Assembly (NCBI RefSeq): GCF_900010755.1
Contig: NZ_CZJT01000056.1
Span: 1-64,000 of the forward strand
Source of the DNA: Paeniglutamicibacter antarcticus
Lineage (GTDB): Bacteria; Actinomycetota; Actinomycetes; Actinomycetales; Micrococcaceae
Reading direction: 5' to 3'
DNA length: 64,000 bases
Position 1 is the first letter of the stretch. The number at the start of each line of letters is the position of its first letter. The translations under genes were made by a program, and so were the position numbers. Under the pieces are notes generated by a model. It was not told where the DNA came from, did not search any database, and saw only the letters and a program-made list of their open reading frames with translations. Positions 16,812 through 26,148 of this stretch are shown piece by piece.

Positions 16812-17819
16812 ATGCTTGAACTGCCCGGCCTCCCCGACCTCGTCGAACGCGCCCACGTGGTGTCCCTGCCGATGCGCGTGAGGTTCCGCGGGGTCGAACA
16901 CCGCGAGGCGCTGCTGCTGGACGGCCCCGCGGGATGGGGCGAGTTCTCCCCGTTCCTCGAGTACGGTCCCGCCGAGGCCTCCACCTGGCTGGCCGCGGCC
17001 ATCGAGGCAGCCTGGCACGGCTACCCGGCCCCGGTGCGCGACGCCGTCCCGGTGAACGCGACGCTCCCGGCCGTCGGGCCCGAACGCGTGGCGCAGGTGC
17101 TCTCCAACTACGACGCCGTGCACACCATCAAGGTGAAGGTTGCCGAGCGCGGCCAGGATCTGGCCCAGGACATCGCGCGGGTGGCGGAGGTCCGCCGGTT
17201 GTTCCCCGACGCGCACCTCCGGATCGATGCGAATGCGGGATGGGGCTTCGGGGAAGCAACCCGGGCGCTGGAGGCGTTGGCCGGCTTCGGCCTGCAATAC
17301 GCCGAACAGCCGGTGGCAAGCATCGAGGAGTTGGCCCGGCTGCGGATGCACGTGCAGGAACGCGGCCTCGGGGTGTTGATCGCAGCCGACGAATCCGTGC
17401 GCAAGGCCGAGGACCCGCTGGCAGTGGCCAGGGCCGGTGCGGCGGACCTGATCGTCATCAAGGCGCAGCCGCTCGGAGGGGTCCGCCGGGCGCTGGAGAT
17501 CGTGGAGCAGGCCGGATTGCCGGCCGTCGTCTCCTCGGCGCTGGACACCTCCATCGGCCTGCGCCAGGGGGCGGCGCTGGCTGCGGCGCTGCCGGAACTT
17601 CCCTACGCCTGCGGCCTTGCCACGGGCTCCCTGCTCGTTGAGGATGTCACGGCCGACAGGTTCCTCGCCGTCGGCGGCGCGTTGCAGCTGCGCGACATTG
17701 CCGCGGATCCGGACCTGCTGCGCACCCACGCCGTCGACACCGAACGCCGCCGCTGGTGGATGGACCGGCTGGAGGCCTGCCACAGGGTCCTCAGCGCCCA
17801 GTCGGCCGACGCCGTCTAG
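16812..17819 (+). CDS. menC: o-Succinylbenzoate synthase
   Basis: 335 residues, enolase superfamily. Converts SHCHC to o-succinylbenzoate in menaquinone synthesis. The capping domain is followed by a barrel with the catalytic set: Lys109 in IKVKV, metal ligands Asp139 (RIDAN), Glu165 (YAEQP) and Asp193 (AADES), and the second Lys217 (VIKAQPLGG). The actinobacterial form is short, as here. Other menaquinone genes (menD, isochorismate synthase, menG) lie 4-12 kb away rather than adjacent. Confidence 0.88.
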   Translation: MLELPGLPDLVERAHVVSLPMRVRFRGVEHREALLLDGPAGWGEFSPFLEYGPAEASTWLAAAIEAAWHGYPAPVRDAVPVNATLPAVGPERVAQVLSNYDAVHTIKVKVAERGQDLAQDIARVAEVRRLFPDAHLRIDANAGWGFGEATRALEALAGFGLQYAEQPVASIEELARLRMHVQERGLGVLIAADESVRKAEDPLAVARAGAADLIVIKAQPLGGVRRALEIVEQAGLPAVVSSALDTSIGLRQGAALAAALPELPYACGLATGSLLVEDVTADRFLAVGGALQLRDIAADPDLLRTHAVDTERRRWWMDRLEACHRVLSAQSADAV

Positions 17820-17894
17820 ACAGCACCGGACGCCCGCGGGAATCCGTTCCCGCCCCGCCCATGCATTTCCCGCGTGCACGCGAGAGACTTGAAA

Positions 17895-17925
17895 CGGCAG
17901 GGCCACACCGCAACAGGCCCTGCCG
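17895..17925. terminator. Hairpin after menC
   Basis: 10-bp perfect stem (cggcagggcc / ggccctgccg) with an 11-nt loop, 76 bp after the menC stop. No T run, so only a moderate terminator candidate. Confidence 0.45.
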
Positions 17926-18042
17926 CCGGCGGTTTAACCCGTCGTTTCCCTGGCGTTAATGTCGCCCCGGCCTAATGCTCACCCACTCGTGGAAGGTTGT
18001 GAATCGAATAATTCACTTTCAACATTCCTAGTGGGGACCACG

Positions 18043-20118
18043 ATGAACCAGAGCCGAACACTTCTGCCGATGCTTGGCCACACCCGCGGCAACCGGAACG
18101 CTGCCACCTGCCAGTTCAAGTGCGGCAACGCCTGCGCCAAGGACGTCTGCAACACCACGGACAACGGGTACTTCCGGGACATCGCCGACGCCGCGCTGAG
18201 CCGTCGTTCGCTGTTGGGACTCGGCGCCGTGGCATCCGCCGCACTGGTGGTCGGCACGGAACTGCTGCAGGCCCCGTCTGCCCACGCACTGCCGGTCGCG
18301 GCCCCCGGATCCGGCGGCAAACTCCGGTTCGACGCCATAGCACCGGTCCCGCGCAGCAGCGACACGCTCAGCGTCCCGGAAGGCTACGACTGGAGCCCCG
18401 TGATCCGCTGGGGCGACCCGCTGTTCAAGAACGCGCCCTCCTTCAAGATCACCAAGCAGAGCGCCAAGGCCCAAGCCGGCCAGTTCGGGTACAACAACGA
18501 CTACCTCAACGTGATAGTGGACAAGTACTCGGGCCGCACCGGGGTGCTTGTCGCAAACCACGAGTACACCAACGAAGACCTCATGTTCGACCCCGAGTGG
18601 TTCGCCGCCAACAAGGCCGAGGGCGTGCGCATCGCCATGGCGGCACACGGGTTCTCCGTCGTGGAGGTCAAGCGCAGCCGCACCAGCGAGCGCTGGGAGT
18701 ACATCCGCGGCGGCGAACGCAACCGCCGCATCACCGCCACCACCGTCTTCCGGGCCGACGGGCCCGCCGCCGGCTCGGAGCTGCTCAAGACCGCCGCCGA
18801 CCCCACTGGCCGGAAGATGCTCGGCACGCTGAACAACTGCTCCGGCGGGACCACGCCGTGGGGCACCGTGCTCTCCGGCGAGGAGAACTTCAACCAGTAC
18901 TTCCGCGGCACCGGCTCGGCCACCGATGCGCGCTACGGAATCGCCGACGCCCCCACCGAACGCGGGTGGGAGGACATCGACCCGCGCTTCTCCGCACACC
19001 ACCGCGGATTCGAGAACGAGGCAAACCGGTTCGGCTGGGTCATCGAGATCGACCCGCAGAACCCGGACTCGACGCCCGTCAAGCACACGGCCCTCGGCCG
19101 CTTCAAGCACGAGGGGGCGAACATCCGGATCGCGGCCGACGGCAGGGCCGTCGCCTACTCCGGCGACGATGAGCGCTTCGACTACGTCTACAAGTTCGTC
19201 TCCAAGGCGAAGTACAAGCGCGGGGACCGCCGGCACAACATGCAGCTGCTCTCCGAGGGCGACCTCTACGTCGCGCGGTTCAGCGGGGATTCCCCGGCCG
19301 GCCAGGTCGACGGTTCGGGCGCCCTCCCGGACGACGGCGAGTTCGACGGAACCGGAACCTGGTTGCCGCTGGTGCTCGACGGGCGCTCCAAGGTGCCGGG
19401 GATGAGCGTGGAGGAGGTGCTCGTCTATACGCGTCTCGCCGCGGACAAGGCCGGCGCCACCAAGATGGACAGGCCGGAGGATGTGGAGCCGAGCCCCGTC
19501 TCCGGTAAGCTGTACATCGCGCTGACCAACAACACGCAGCGCGGTACCACCGGCAAGGCCGCCGACGACGAGGCGAACCCGCGCACCAGGAACCGCGACG
19601 GCCACGTGATCGAACTGACCGAGCGCAGGAACGACGCCGCGGCCACGGAATTCTCCTGGAACATCCTGCTGGTGGCCGGGGACCCGTCCAAGGACGCCAC
19701 CACCTACTTCGCCGGGTACCCGAAGGAGAAGGTCTCGCCGATCGCCTGCCCAGACAACCTGGCATTCGACTCCAAGGGAAACCTGTGGATCTCCACCGAC
19801 GGGCAGCCCGGGACCATCGGATACTGCGATGCCCTGCATAAGGTCACGCTGGCGGGCAATGAACGCGGCAAGGTCGAACAGTTCCTGGCGGTCCCCGCCG
19901 GCGCCGAAACCTGTGGCCCGGTCATCCACGACAAGGACGGCTCGGTGTTTGTCGCGGTCCAGCACCCGGGGGAGGGCGGCACCTTTGACGAGCCGATTTC
20001 TTTCTTCCCCGACTACGTGAAGTCTCCGGGCAAGGTGAAGCGCGGGGAAGTGTACGGTCCTCGCCCATCGGTCGTGCAGGTCTTTGCCACCGGCAAGGGG
20101 CACGGACACAGGAAGTAG
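18043..20118 (+). CDS. PhoX-family Tat-exported phosphatase
   Basis: 691 residues from ATG 18043 (GGGGA upstream). A twin-arginine signal (SRRSLLGLGAVAS, Arg 54-55) sits after a 50-residue N-terminal extension with four Cys, a lay-out usual in PhoX-like (DUF839) proteins. The large beta-propeller body contains GGTTPWGTVLSGEENF and a YVYKFVS strand typical of the family. PhoX enzymes are calcium/iron alkaline phosphatases acting outside the membrane. A phosphate-starvation role is likely but I could not identify a convincing Pho box upstream. Confidence 0.85.
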   Translation: MNQSRTLLPMLGHTRGNRNAATCQFKCGNACAKDVCNTTDNGYFRDIADAALSRRSLLGLGAVASAALVVGTELLQAPSAHALPVAAPGSGGKLRFDAIAPVPRSSDTLSVPEGYDWSPVIRWGDPLFKNAPSFKITKQSAKAQAGQFGYNNDYLNVIVDKYSGRTGVLVANHEYTNEDLMFDPEWFAANKAEGVRIAMAAHGFSVVEVKRSRTSERWEYIRGGERNRRITATTVFRADGPAAGSELLKTAADPTGRKMLGTLNNCSGGTTPWGTVLSGEENFNQYFRGTGSATDARYGIADAPTERGWEDIDPRFSAHHRGFENEANRFGWVIEIDPQNPDSTPVKHTALGRFKHEGANIRIAADGRAVAYSGDDERFDYVYKFVSKAKYKRGDRRHNMQLLSEGDLYVARFSGDSPAGQVDGSGALPDDGEFDGTGTWLPLVLDGRSKVPGMSVEEVLVYTRLAADKAGATKMDRPEDVEPSPVSGKLYIALTNNTQRGTTGKAADDEANPRTRNRDGHVIELTERRNDAAATEFSWNILLVAGDPSKDATTYFAGYPKEKVSPIACPDNLAFDSKGNLWISTDGQPGTIGYCDALHKVTLAGNERGKVEQFLAVPAGAETCGPVIHDKDGSVFVAVQHPGEGGTFDEPISFFPDYVKSPGKVKRGEVYGPRPSVVQVFATGKGHGHRK

Positions 20119-20149
20119 TCGCCCTCACACAGGGAACAAATCGGCGCCG

Positions 20150-20193
20150 GGCCCCGGGGCATGATGGATGAGCCATCATGCCCCGGGGCCTTT
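20150..20193 (+). terminator. Rho-independent terminator after phoX-like gene
   Basis: Perfect 18-bp stem (ggccccggggcatgatgg / ccatcatgccccggggcc), 5-nt loop, followed by TTT. Confidence 0.75.
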
Positions 20194-20291
20194 GCCGTGT
20201 CTGGGAAGATATTTCAATTGCCATGTCAGGAAGTGTTGCCTGCCGGAAATAAACAGGGTGAGAGACAAACCAACGAGACCAAGGGAGACGC

Positions 20292-20819
20292 ATGCAACCG
20301 GACATCAGGTTGCTGGAGGGCGAAGAGCAGCCCCCATGCACCCCCGAAGAACGCTTCAGCGAGTTCTTCAAGCAGCACTATTGGCTGGTGCTGGCTTTCG
20401 CCCAACGCCGCATCAACAGCCACGAGACGGCCCGCGACCTGACAAGCGAGACCTTCCGGGTGGCCTGGGACAAATTCGGGGACACCGACCACATGGGATT
20501 GGCGTTCCTGTACCAGACCTGCAAGAACCTCATTGGCAACGAGTACAGGCGCCAGCTGCGCGTGGCGGCCCTCGAAGTGAAGCTGCAGCACCACCCGGAA
20601 CGCAGCGAAGGGGATGCGCATTCGATCCAATTGCGTGAAGCCATGCTGAAAATGCGTGACGCCGAACGGGAGATCCTCTACCTGACCTACTGGGAGGAGC
20701 TTTCGGCGCAACAGCTTGCAAACGTCCTGGACTGCTCCCAAGAGGCAGCCTGGGCACGAGTGAGCCGGGCCCGCAAGTCACTGAAGCACATCCTGCGAAA
20801 CGGAGGACACCATGCCTGA
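20292..20819 (+). CDS. RNA polymerase sigma factor, sigma-70 family (ECF-like)
   Basis: 175 residues. Region 2 spans about 20-95 (RFSEFFKQHYWLVLAFAQRR, then AFLYQTCKNLIGNEYRR) and region 4 about 110-170, with helix-turn-helix ELSAQQLANVLDCSQEAAWARVSRAR. It lacks a conserved region 3, as ECF factors do. It overlaps the next gene by 8 bp, the usual arrangement with a membrane partner. Confidence 0.82.
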   Translation: MQPDIRLLEGEEQPPCTPEERFSEFFKQHYWLVLAFAQRRINSHETARDLTSETFRVAWDKFGDTDHMGLAFLYQTCKNLIGNEYRRQLRVAALEVKLQHHPERSEGDAHSIQLREAMLKMRDAEREILYLTYWEELSAQQLANVLDCSQEAAWARVSRARKSLKHILRNGGHHA

Positions 20820-22023
20820 AAACCTTCTCGAAGACGACAACCTGCTGGATTCAAGCCTGCGCAAGGCCAACCCATTCCCAAACGACGAGACTCCGGAACT
20901 CGATGCGCGTGCACTGGCCGATCTCGCCTCGATCCTGGGACGTGTCTCTTCGGCTCCGGCTCCTGAAACAGTTGCCCCCACCGGAACGATCTCCAGCGAA
21001 CCAAATTCCATCCCCGACCCGGAAACCGAAGCACCCAACGTGGTGCAACTCGACAGGAGTTCCCGCAGGGCCACGCTCACTCGTCGTTGGGTGCTCGGAG
21101 CGGTGGCTGCGGTGGCAGCCGGCGTTTTGGTGGCTGTGCCTCTGGGGTCATCGCTGAACGGGGCAGGCAAAGCCGTCGCCTCGCCGCTGGCCCTGACCAC
21201 CATCAAAGCCGCGACCATGAGCACGCAGGAAGCCGTCACGACGCTAGTGGAGGCTGCCGGCAATCATCCGGACGCCGCTGATTACAACCCGGGACATCTC
21301 AGAGTGGGGCACTGGGAGTTCAACTCGTTGTTCATCCCGGACAAGGAACAGACCTCGGAACCAATCACCCTCGAGGACGGCTCCGAGACAATGACCCTGA
21401 TCCAGGGTGAAAGCGATGATCGGGTATCCATTCCCACTGTCTCGGACATTACGCGCGAGGAAGACCTCAGCGGAACCGTCATCACCACGGTGGGCGAGCC
21501 CTACTCGACGACCGGTGAAGACGTGAAGTTCGTGCCGGCCGTCGGGAACCAAATTCCCGGGAGCGTTGAGAAGCTCGAGTTCAAGGCCGGAGAAATGCGG
21601 ATTCCATTTAAGAACCCGCCTGCCACGGACGCGAAAGATCTCTTTGAACAGATCCAGAATTTCCAGCTGTCCAACAATGCGATGGTTGGCGACGGATCCG
21701 AAGGCTTCATCCAGACCGTGGGGTTCATGCTGGCCGAATCGAAAATGAGCCAGGCCCAAAGCGCGGCGTTGCTGCAGATATTGCCGATGGTGGAAAACCT
21801 TGAATACCTGGGAACCGCCACCGATCGATGGGACCGCAAGAGCATGGTCTTTGGTGTCAAGAACCCCACCGAAGGCGGCATTAACCAAACCATGCTGATG
21901 TTCAATCCGAATACCGGACGCCCCCTCGCCTATGCAGATGAGTTTCACTTCGATGGGAACTTCAGTGTGCGAAGCTACAACACACACGATTACGTGACGC
22001 GCTACCTAACATTCTCCGAATAG
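20812..22023 (+). CDS. Membrane protein of the CU044_5270 type, partner of the upstream sigma factor
   Basis: 403 residues. Cytoplasmic N-terminus (1-85, acidic with a D-A-R-A-L-A-DLASILG helix), basic stop RRATLTRR, one membrane helix (about 90-115), and a ~280-residue outer domain. This lay-out matches proteins translated together with ECF sigma factors in actinobacteria and annotated as CU044_5270 family. I infer an anti-sigma or signal-sensing role. There is no zinc-finger motif in the cytoplasmic part. Confidence 0.65.
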   Translation: MPENLLEDDNLLDSSLRKANPFPNDETPELDARALADLASILGRVSSAPAPETVAPTGTISSEPNSIPDPETEAPNVVQLDRSSRRATLTRRWVLGAVAAVAAGVLVAVPLGSSLNGAGKAVASPLALTTIKAATMSTQEAVTTLVEAAGNHPDAADYNPGHLRVGHWEFNSLFIPDKEQTSEPITLEDGSETMTLIQGESDDRVSIPTVSDITREEDLSGTVITTVGEPYSTTGEDVKFVPAVGNQIPGSVEKLEFKAGEMRIPFKNPPATDAKDLFEQIQNFQLSNNAMVGDGSEGFIQTVGFMLAESKMSQAQSAALLQILPMVENLEYLGTATDRWDRKSMVFGVKNPTEGGINQTMLMFNPNTGRPLAYADEFHFDGNFSVRSYNTHDYVTRYLTFSE

Positions 22024-22056
22024 GCGAAAACGGTTCTGCACGGGGTCGGAATTAGG

Positions 22057-23766
22057 ATGGAAGGTATGCCGTCTAATTCCGATCCCGAACTCGTCTCCAT
22101 GGATGTAGCCCGGAAACTTGTGTCAACCTTGCAGAACTCGGGTGTACGCGACGTCGTGATCTGCCCAGGGTCCCGCAGTGCACCCTTGGCCTACGCGCTC
22201 GCCGAAGCCGAATCCACCGGTGCCCTTCGACTGCATGTGCGCATTGACGAACGAGTCGCCGGGTTCACGGCCCTGGGATTGAGCCTTGCAAGCGGTGCTC
22301 CGGTACCCGTGGTGACAACCTCCGGGACTGCCGTGGGGGAGTTGCTTCCTGCAGTCATGGAAGCAAACCACGTGGGAGTCCAGCTGGTGGTGCTTTCCGC
22401 TGACAGGCCCGCTGAATTGCACGGAACCGGCGCAAACCAAACCACCAACCAAGTCAATCTGTTCGGCGCCCACGTTCGCGACAGTGTCGATATTGCTGCC
22501 GGCATCGATCCGGTGTTCCTTGCGGAAAAGGCCTTGCAAGCCGCACGCGGGACGGCAGCTGTTGCCCCGGGGCCGGTCCAGCTCAACGTTGCCTTCAGGG
22601 ACCCGTTGATCCCCTCGGAAGAAGACAGGCTGCCAAACTTCGGCGTCAGCGTGACCCACCCTCCGGTGGCAATGGACAACCCGGAAAAGATTCGATGGGT
22701 GCGGCCGGAATCCGGGACGAAGATGCGCACCGTGGTGGTGGCCGGACACGGTGCCGGGGCCGAAGCCACGGACTTCGCCCACGCGCTGGGCCTGCCGTTG
22801 TTCGCGGAACCAAGTTCGAACGCACGATTCGGCGCCAATGCCATTGGCCCCTACCGGACCCTTTTGGCCAAGCATGCGTCCAGGATCCAGCGAGTGGTCC
22901 TCTTTGGCCGCCCGACATTGACCCGGCCCGTTGCCCGGCTCTTGGGCAACCCGTCGATTGAAACCGCGCTCTGGGCGCCGGCTCCCGTCCCGTGGTTTGA
23001 AACCGGCAAACGGCGAGAAACGCTCATCTCCGATCCTTCGGAGCTTGCTGCCTTTGCGGGCAGCGCCCCCGAGAATTGGCTGGAATGCTGGCAAGAATTG
23101 GGCGAAGCCGCCACCACGCTCATCCAGAGGCTCATTGAATCCTCAGGCGAACTCAACGGACCGTTGGTTGCCCGGGAAATTTGGGCCGTGGCCAAGGGAA
23201 ACCTGGTGCTGGGATCCTCGAATGTCATCAGGGATGCAGACCTGTGTGGACAACCTGCCGCCAGGCCTGCGGCGCACGTGTATGCAAACCGTGGCCTGGC
23301 GGGAATCGACGGCACCATTGCCACTGCCACGGGCATCGCCCAAACCCGCGCGGAACTGAAAACCACGGTGCTGCTGGGGGACGTGACGTTCTTGCACGAT
23401 GTCGGCGGGCTGCTGTTGGGTTCCGGCGAACCGGAGCCCATGATGGACGTGGTTGTCCTCAACGACGGGGGAGGAGCGATCTTCTCAACCCTCGAACACG
23501 GCGCCGTGGCGGAATCGGGACGCTATGCACATGCCGTGGAACGCCTCTTTGGCACCCCGCATAGCGTCCGGCTCGAAGCCCTGGCTGCTGCCTATGGCTG
23601 GGAATACCAGGCTGCTGGCAATCTCGGTGAACTCAGCCGGGTGTTGGGATCCACCGGGGCGCCTCGCCGACTGATCGAAGTGGCCGTGGGGCGTAGCGAC
23701 CTGCGGGCCTTGCATGCACGGATTGCCGACGCGGTGGATACCCTGGAGAGGCCGGAGCGTCCATAG
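22057..23766 (+). CDS. menD: 2-Succinyl-5-enolpyruvyl-6-hydroxy-3-cyclohexene-1-carboxylate synthase
   Basis: 569 residues, the family's length. ThDP enzyme adding 2-oxoglutarate to isochorismate. Signatures: PGSRSAPLAYALAEAE (~30-50), TTSGTAVGELLPAVMEA (~88-105), SADRPAELHGTGANQT (~113-128), and the ThDP pocket with GDVTFLHDVGGLL and VLNDGGGAIFSTLE (~435-480). An ATG three codons in (22066) is an equally good start. The gene directly follows the sigma-partner gene but has its own terminator downstream. Confidence 0.93.
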   Translation: MEGMPSNSDPELVSMDVARKLVSTLQNSGVRDVVICPGSRSAPLAYALAEAESTGALRLHVRIDERVAGFTALGLSLASGAPVPVVTTSGTAVGELLPAVMEANHVGVQLVVLSADRPAELHGTGANQTTNQVNLFGAHVRDSVDIAAGIDPVFLAEKALQAARGTAAVAPGPVQLNVAFRDPLIPSEEDRLPNFGVSVTHPPVAMDNPEKIRWVRPESGTKMRTVVVAGHGAGAEATDFAHALGLPLFAEPSSNARFGANAIGPYRTLLAKHASRIQRVVLFGRPTLTRPVARLLGNPSIETALWAPAPVPWFETGKRRETLISDPSELAAFAGSAPENWLECWQELGEAATTLIQRLIESSGELNGPLVAREIWAVAKGNLVLGSSNVIRDADLCGQPAARPAAHVYANRGLAGIDGTIATATGIAQTRAELKTTVLLGDVTFLHDVGGLLLGSGEPEPMMDVVVLNDGGGAIFSTLEHGAVAESGRYAHAVERLFGTPHSVRLEALAAAYGWEYQAAGNLGELSRVLGSTGAPRRLIEVAVGRSDLRALHARIADAVDTLERPERP

Positions 23767-23782
23767 CTGTCTCAGCAACATG

Positions 23783-23816
23783 GGCGATGCCCGGTTCCCG
23801 GGAACCGGGCATCGCC
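23783..23816 (+). terminator. Rho-independent terminator after menD
   Basis: Perfect 15-bp stem (ggcgatgcccggttc / gaaccgggcatcgcc) with a 4-nt loop, followed by TTGTACGTTGTTTT. Confidence 0.78.
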
Positions 23817-23819
23817 TTG

Positions 23820-24388
23820 TACGTTGTTTTCCTACTGCGGTGCCAAGGGCACGGCGCCGGCACCAAGGTTGGGTGTTGGTTTGATTCGCGGCACTTTCGC
23901 GCCGGTGCCGTCCAGCTCGAGGATCAGAACCCGGTTGTCGCCTGGCTGGTGTGAAGGGCGCACTGGGCCGGCAGCGGCAAGTTGGCTGACGCATTGATCT
24001 AAGCCAATACGGCAACCGTTGAGAACATGAAGAGCCAAGGCAGCAACGTCGCTGAGCAATCCGAGGCCCGTGACGGTCCTTCACCGGACCGCCACGGGTT
24101 TCACTCTCTACCGACAAACCCCGAAAGGCAGCAACACTCATGAGCGTAGCTTGCACCACCCGGCCCCGGGTGCCCGAGACCAGAACCAGCGGAGGCTAAG
24201 GACGCACCTTGGCCCTGTTGCTTGCGCCATTCGCGGTCATTTTTTGCTGCCATGTACCTGGCCCACTCGGATTCGCGGCCTGCTAGCCATTTACGTGAGT
24301 TCAAATGTAGCTATTGAGGGGCATGCCCCTACATACCTGGGGGTAAGGCCGAAAGATCGGCCCCGAATCCCATGGGCGGCGGAAAACG
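23820..24388. other. Gene-poor region with hairpins; possible decayed genes
   Basis: About 570 bp with no convincing gene. Minus-strand frames at 24059-23832 and 24304-24101 are short, lie in different frames and use codons (CTA, TTA, TCA) rare nearby, so they are at best remnants. Structured DNA is present: a 14-bp palindrome aggggcatgcccct at 24317-24330, and a stem ggccga/tcggcc at 24347-24362. Confidence 0.4.
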
Positions 24389-24435
24389 ACAGAGGCCGTT
24401 GGCGGGGGCGAATTGCCCCGGCCAACGGCCTCTGT
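24389..24435 (-). terminator. Rho-independent terminator of the amino-acid ABC operon
   Basis: 21-bp stem with one mismatch (arms 24389-24409 and 24415-24435, beginning acagaggccgttgg), loop gaatt. On the minus strand it is followed by CGTTTTCC. It ends 22 bp beyond the ATPase stop. Confidence 0.78.
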
Positions 24436-24456
24436 GTGGATCTGCGGGAGAAAGGT

Positions 24457-25248
24457 CTACTCAGCGATCTCCACGTGTGTTGGATCGAGCACGCGCTTGA
24501 GGAAGTCCTGGGTACGCGGCTGCTGTGGATTGCCGATGACATCCTTTGCATGGCCCTGCTCGACGACGACTCCGCCGTCCATGAAGATCACCCGGTCGGC
24601 AACCTCCTTGGCGAAGGACATCTCGTGGGTCACCACCAACATGGTCATGCCGGCCTTGGCCAGCGAACGCATGATGGCCAGAACCTCGCCAACCGTTTCC
24701 GGGTCAAGCGCGGAAGTGGGCTCGTCGAAGAGCATCAGCGTCGGGTCCATGGACAACGCACGGGCAATTGCCACACGCTGCTGCTGGCCACCGGAGAGCT
24801 CGTCCGGGTATCGGTCGCCGAACGCACCGAGTCCCACACGGTCCAGGTTCTTCTGGGCGGTTTCCTTGGCCTGTGCGGCAGGGCGCTTGAGCACCTTCGT
24901 CTGTGCGATGGTGCAGTTCTGCATGACGGTCAGGTGCGCGAACAAGTTGAACTGCTGGAAGACCATTCCGACCTTTTGGCGCATCTTGTCCAGATCGATG
25001 TCCAGGTCGGTGGCCTCGAATCCGCCGACGTGGATCACGCCGGCGTTTGGCTGTTCCAGGAGGTTGACGCAGCGCAGCAACGTCGACTTGCCCGAGCCCG
25101 AAGGGCCGATGAGGCACACGACCTCGCCGGGCTTCACCTCAAGGTCGATGCCCTTGAGTACTTCGTTGGCGCCGTAGGATTTGCGCAGGCCGGTGATGGA
25201 GACACCCGCGGCTTGGAAGACCGGTGTCGGGTTGGTGGTTTCATTCAT
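24457..25248 (-). CDS. Polar amino-acid ABC transporter, ATP-binding protein
   Basis: 263 residues from ATG 25248 (AGGGA upstream). All ATPase motifs are present: Walker [11 protein letters not shown]-loop MVFQQFNLF, signature [15 protein letters not shown], Walker [13 protein letters not shown], and the switch His in VVTHEM. It is close to the GluA/GlnQ group that energises glutamate/glutamine and other polar amino-acid uptake. It is the last gene of a three-gene minus-strand operon with permease and binding protein. Confidence 0.9.
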   Translation of the reverse strand: MNETTNPTPVFQAAGVSITGLRKSYGANEVLKGIDLEVKPGEVVCLIGPSGSGKSTLLRCVNLLEQPNAGVIHVGGFEATDLDIDLDKMRQKVGMVFQQFNLFAHLTVMQNCTIAQTKVLKRPAAQAKETAQKNLDRVGLGAFGDRYPDELSGGQQQRVAIARALSMDPTLMLFDEPTSALDPETVGEVLAIMRSLAKAGMTMLVVTHEMSFAKEVADRVIFMDGGVVVEQGHAKDVIGNPQQPRTQDFLKRVLDPTHVEIAE

Positions 25249-25261
25249 GAGAGGTCCCTGC

Positions 25262-26056
25262 CTATCGGTTCGCACGTGCGGTGCGAGATTCAAACTTGCG
25301 GGCGACCAAGCTCAACGGGATCGTGATCACCAGGTACATGGCGCCGGCCACGATCAGTGGTGTCAGACCGGCGCCAAGGCTAATCATTCCGTCACGGCCG
25401 AATTTGGTCAGCTCGAATTGGCTGGCCATCATTCCGAGGATGAAGGCCAAGGACGAGTCTTTGGTCAGCAGGATGACCTCGTTGGTCAGCGGTGGCAAAA
25501 CGATCTTGAAGGCTTGCGGGATCACGATGGTGATCATGGCACGCCAAGCTGGCATGCCGAGGGAACGGGCGGCCTCCACCTGGCCCTTCGGCACCGCTTG
25601 CAGTCCTGCACGCAGGGTTTCGGCGATATAAGCCGAGGAGACCAGGCCAAGAGCCAGCATGATGTTCACCGGCTGTGGCCAAACAACTCCGGGGAATGCC
25701 GTGGGAATACCAAACCCGAAGGCGAGCAGCACCAAGATCGCGGGAATCCCGCGGAAGAACTCAATGAAGCCGGTGGCCAACCAGCGGTAGGGGGCGAAGC
25801 TCGCGGTTTTCATCAACGCGAGGATCAGTCCGAGTGTGAGGCCGAACGCGAAGGAAATGACCGTGTAGAAGAGCGTGTTTTTCAGGCCGATGGTGATCAT
25901 GCCCGGGAACAGCGGGGAAATCTTGTCGAAGTTGAAGAACGCTTCGTTCATCAGCTTCCAGTCGATCTTGAGCAGGAGCAACACGATCACCACGACGAAG
26001 ATGGTGATTTGTAAGATTTTGCTTATCCGGGCTCGTCGACGAGGAGTCATGGCCAT
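25262..26056 (-). CDS. Polar amino-acid ABC transporter, permease
   Basis: 264 residues with about five helices after a basic start ([10 protein letters not shown]). It carries the HisM/GlnP inner-membrane signature ([13 protein letters not shown]) and the EAA loop ([23 protein letters not shown]) that contacts the ATPase. A single permease gene implies a homodimer. It starts 92 bp after the binding-protein stop, beyond an attenuator-like hairpin. Confidence 0.9.
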   Translation of the reverse strand: MAMTPRRRARISKILQITIFVVVIVLLLLKIDWKLMNEAFFNFDKISPLFPGMITIGLKNTLFYTVISFAFGLTLGLILALMKTASFAPYRWLATGFIEFFRGIPAILVLLAFGFGIPTAFPGVVWPQPVNIMLALGLVSSAYIAETLRAGLQAVPKGQVEAARSLGMPAWRAMITIVIPQAFKIVLPPLTNEVILLTKDSSLAFILGMMASQFELTKFGRDGMISLGAGLTPLIVAGAMYLVITIPLSLVARKFESRTARANR

Positions 26057-26083
26057 GGGGTGTAAGCCTTCCGTGAAAGGGGA

Positions 26084-26116
26084 CGAGGCCCCGGATCCAA
26101 TCGGAGCGGGGCCTCG
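26084..26116 (-). terminator. Attenuator-like hairpin between binding protein and permease
   Basis: Stem cgaggcccc / ggggcctcg (9 bp) with a 15-nt loop, on the minus strand followed by TCCCCTTTC. Placed where partial termination would keep the binding protein in excess of the membrane parts. Confidence 0.5.
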
Positions 26117-26148
26117 CCAGTGTTAATACATCGGAGAATCAGATGGTG

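Noticed and set aside
17940..18040. Pho box before the PhoX-like gene
   Set aside because: Only loose GTTAA/CTCACCC fragments are present without a regular direct-repeat spacing; I cannot support a PhoP site.
18028..20109. 693-codon minus-strand open frame
   Set aside because: Exact antisense of the PhoX-like gene with Gly/Val/Arg-rich, motif-free translation; shadow of a biased codon pattern.
24300..24370. Riboswitch upstream of the ABC genes
   Set aside because: The hairpins lie downstream of the minus-strand operon's stop codon, not in its leader, and do not match a riboswitch layout I know.
24070..25326. 418-codon plus-strand open frame
   Set aside because: Mostly antisense to the ABC ATPase gene, whose Walker and signature motifs are unmistakable.
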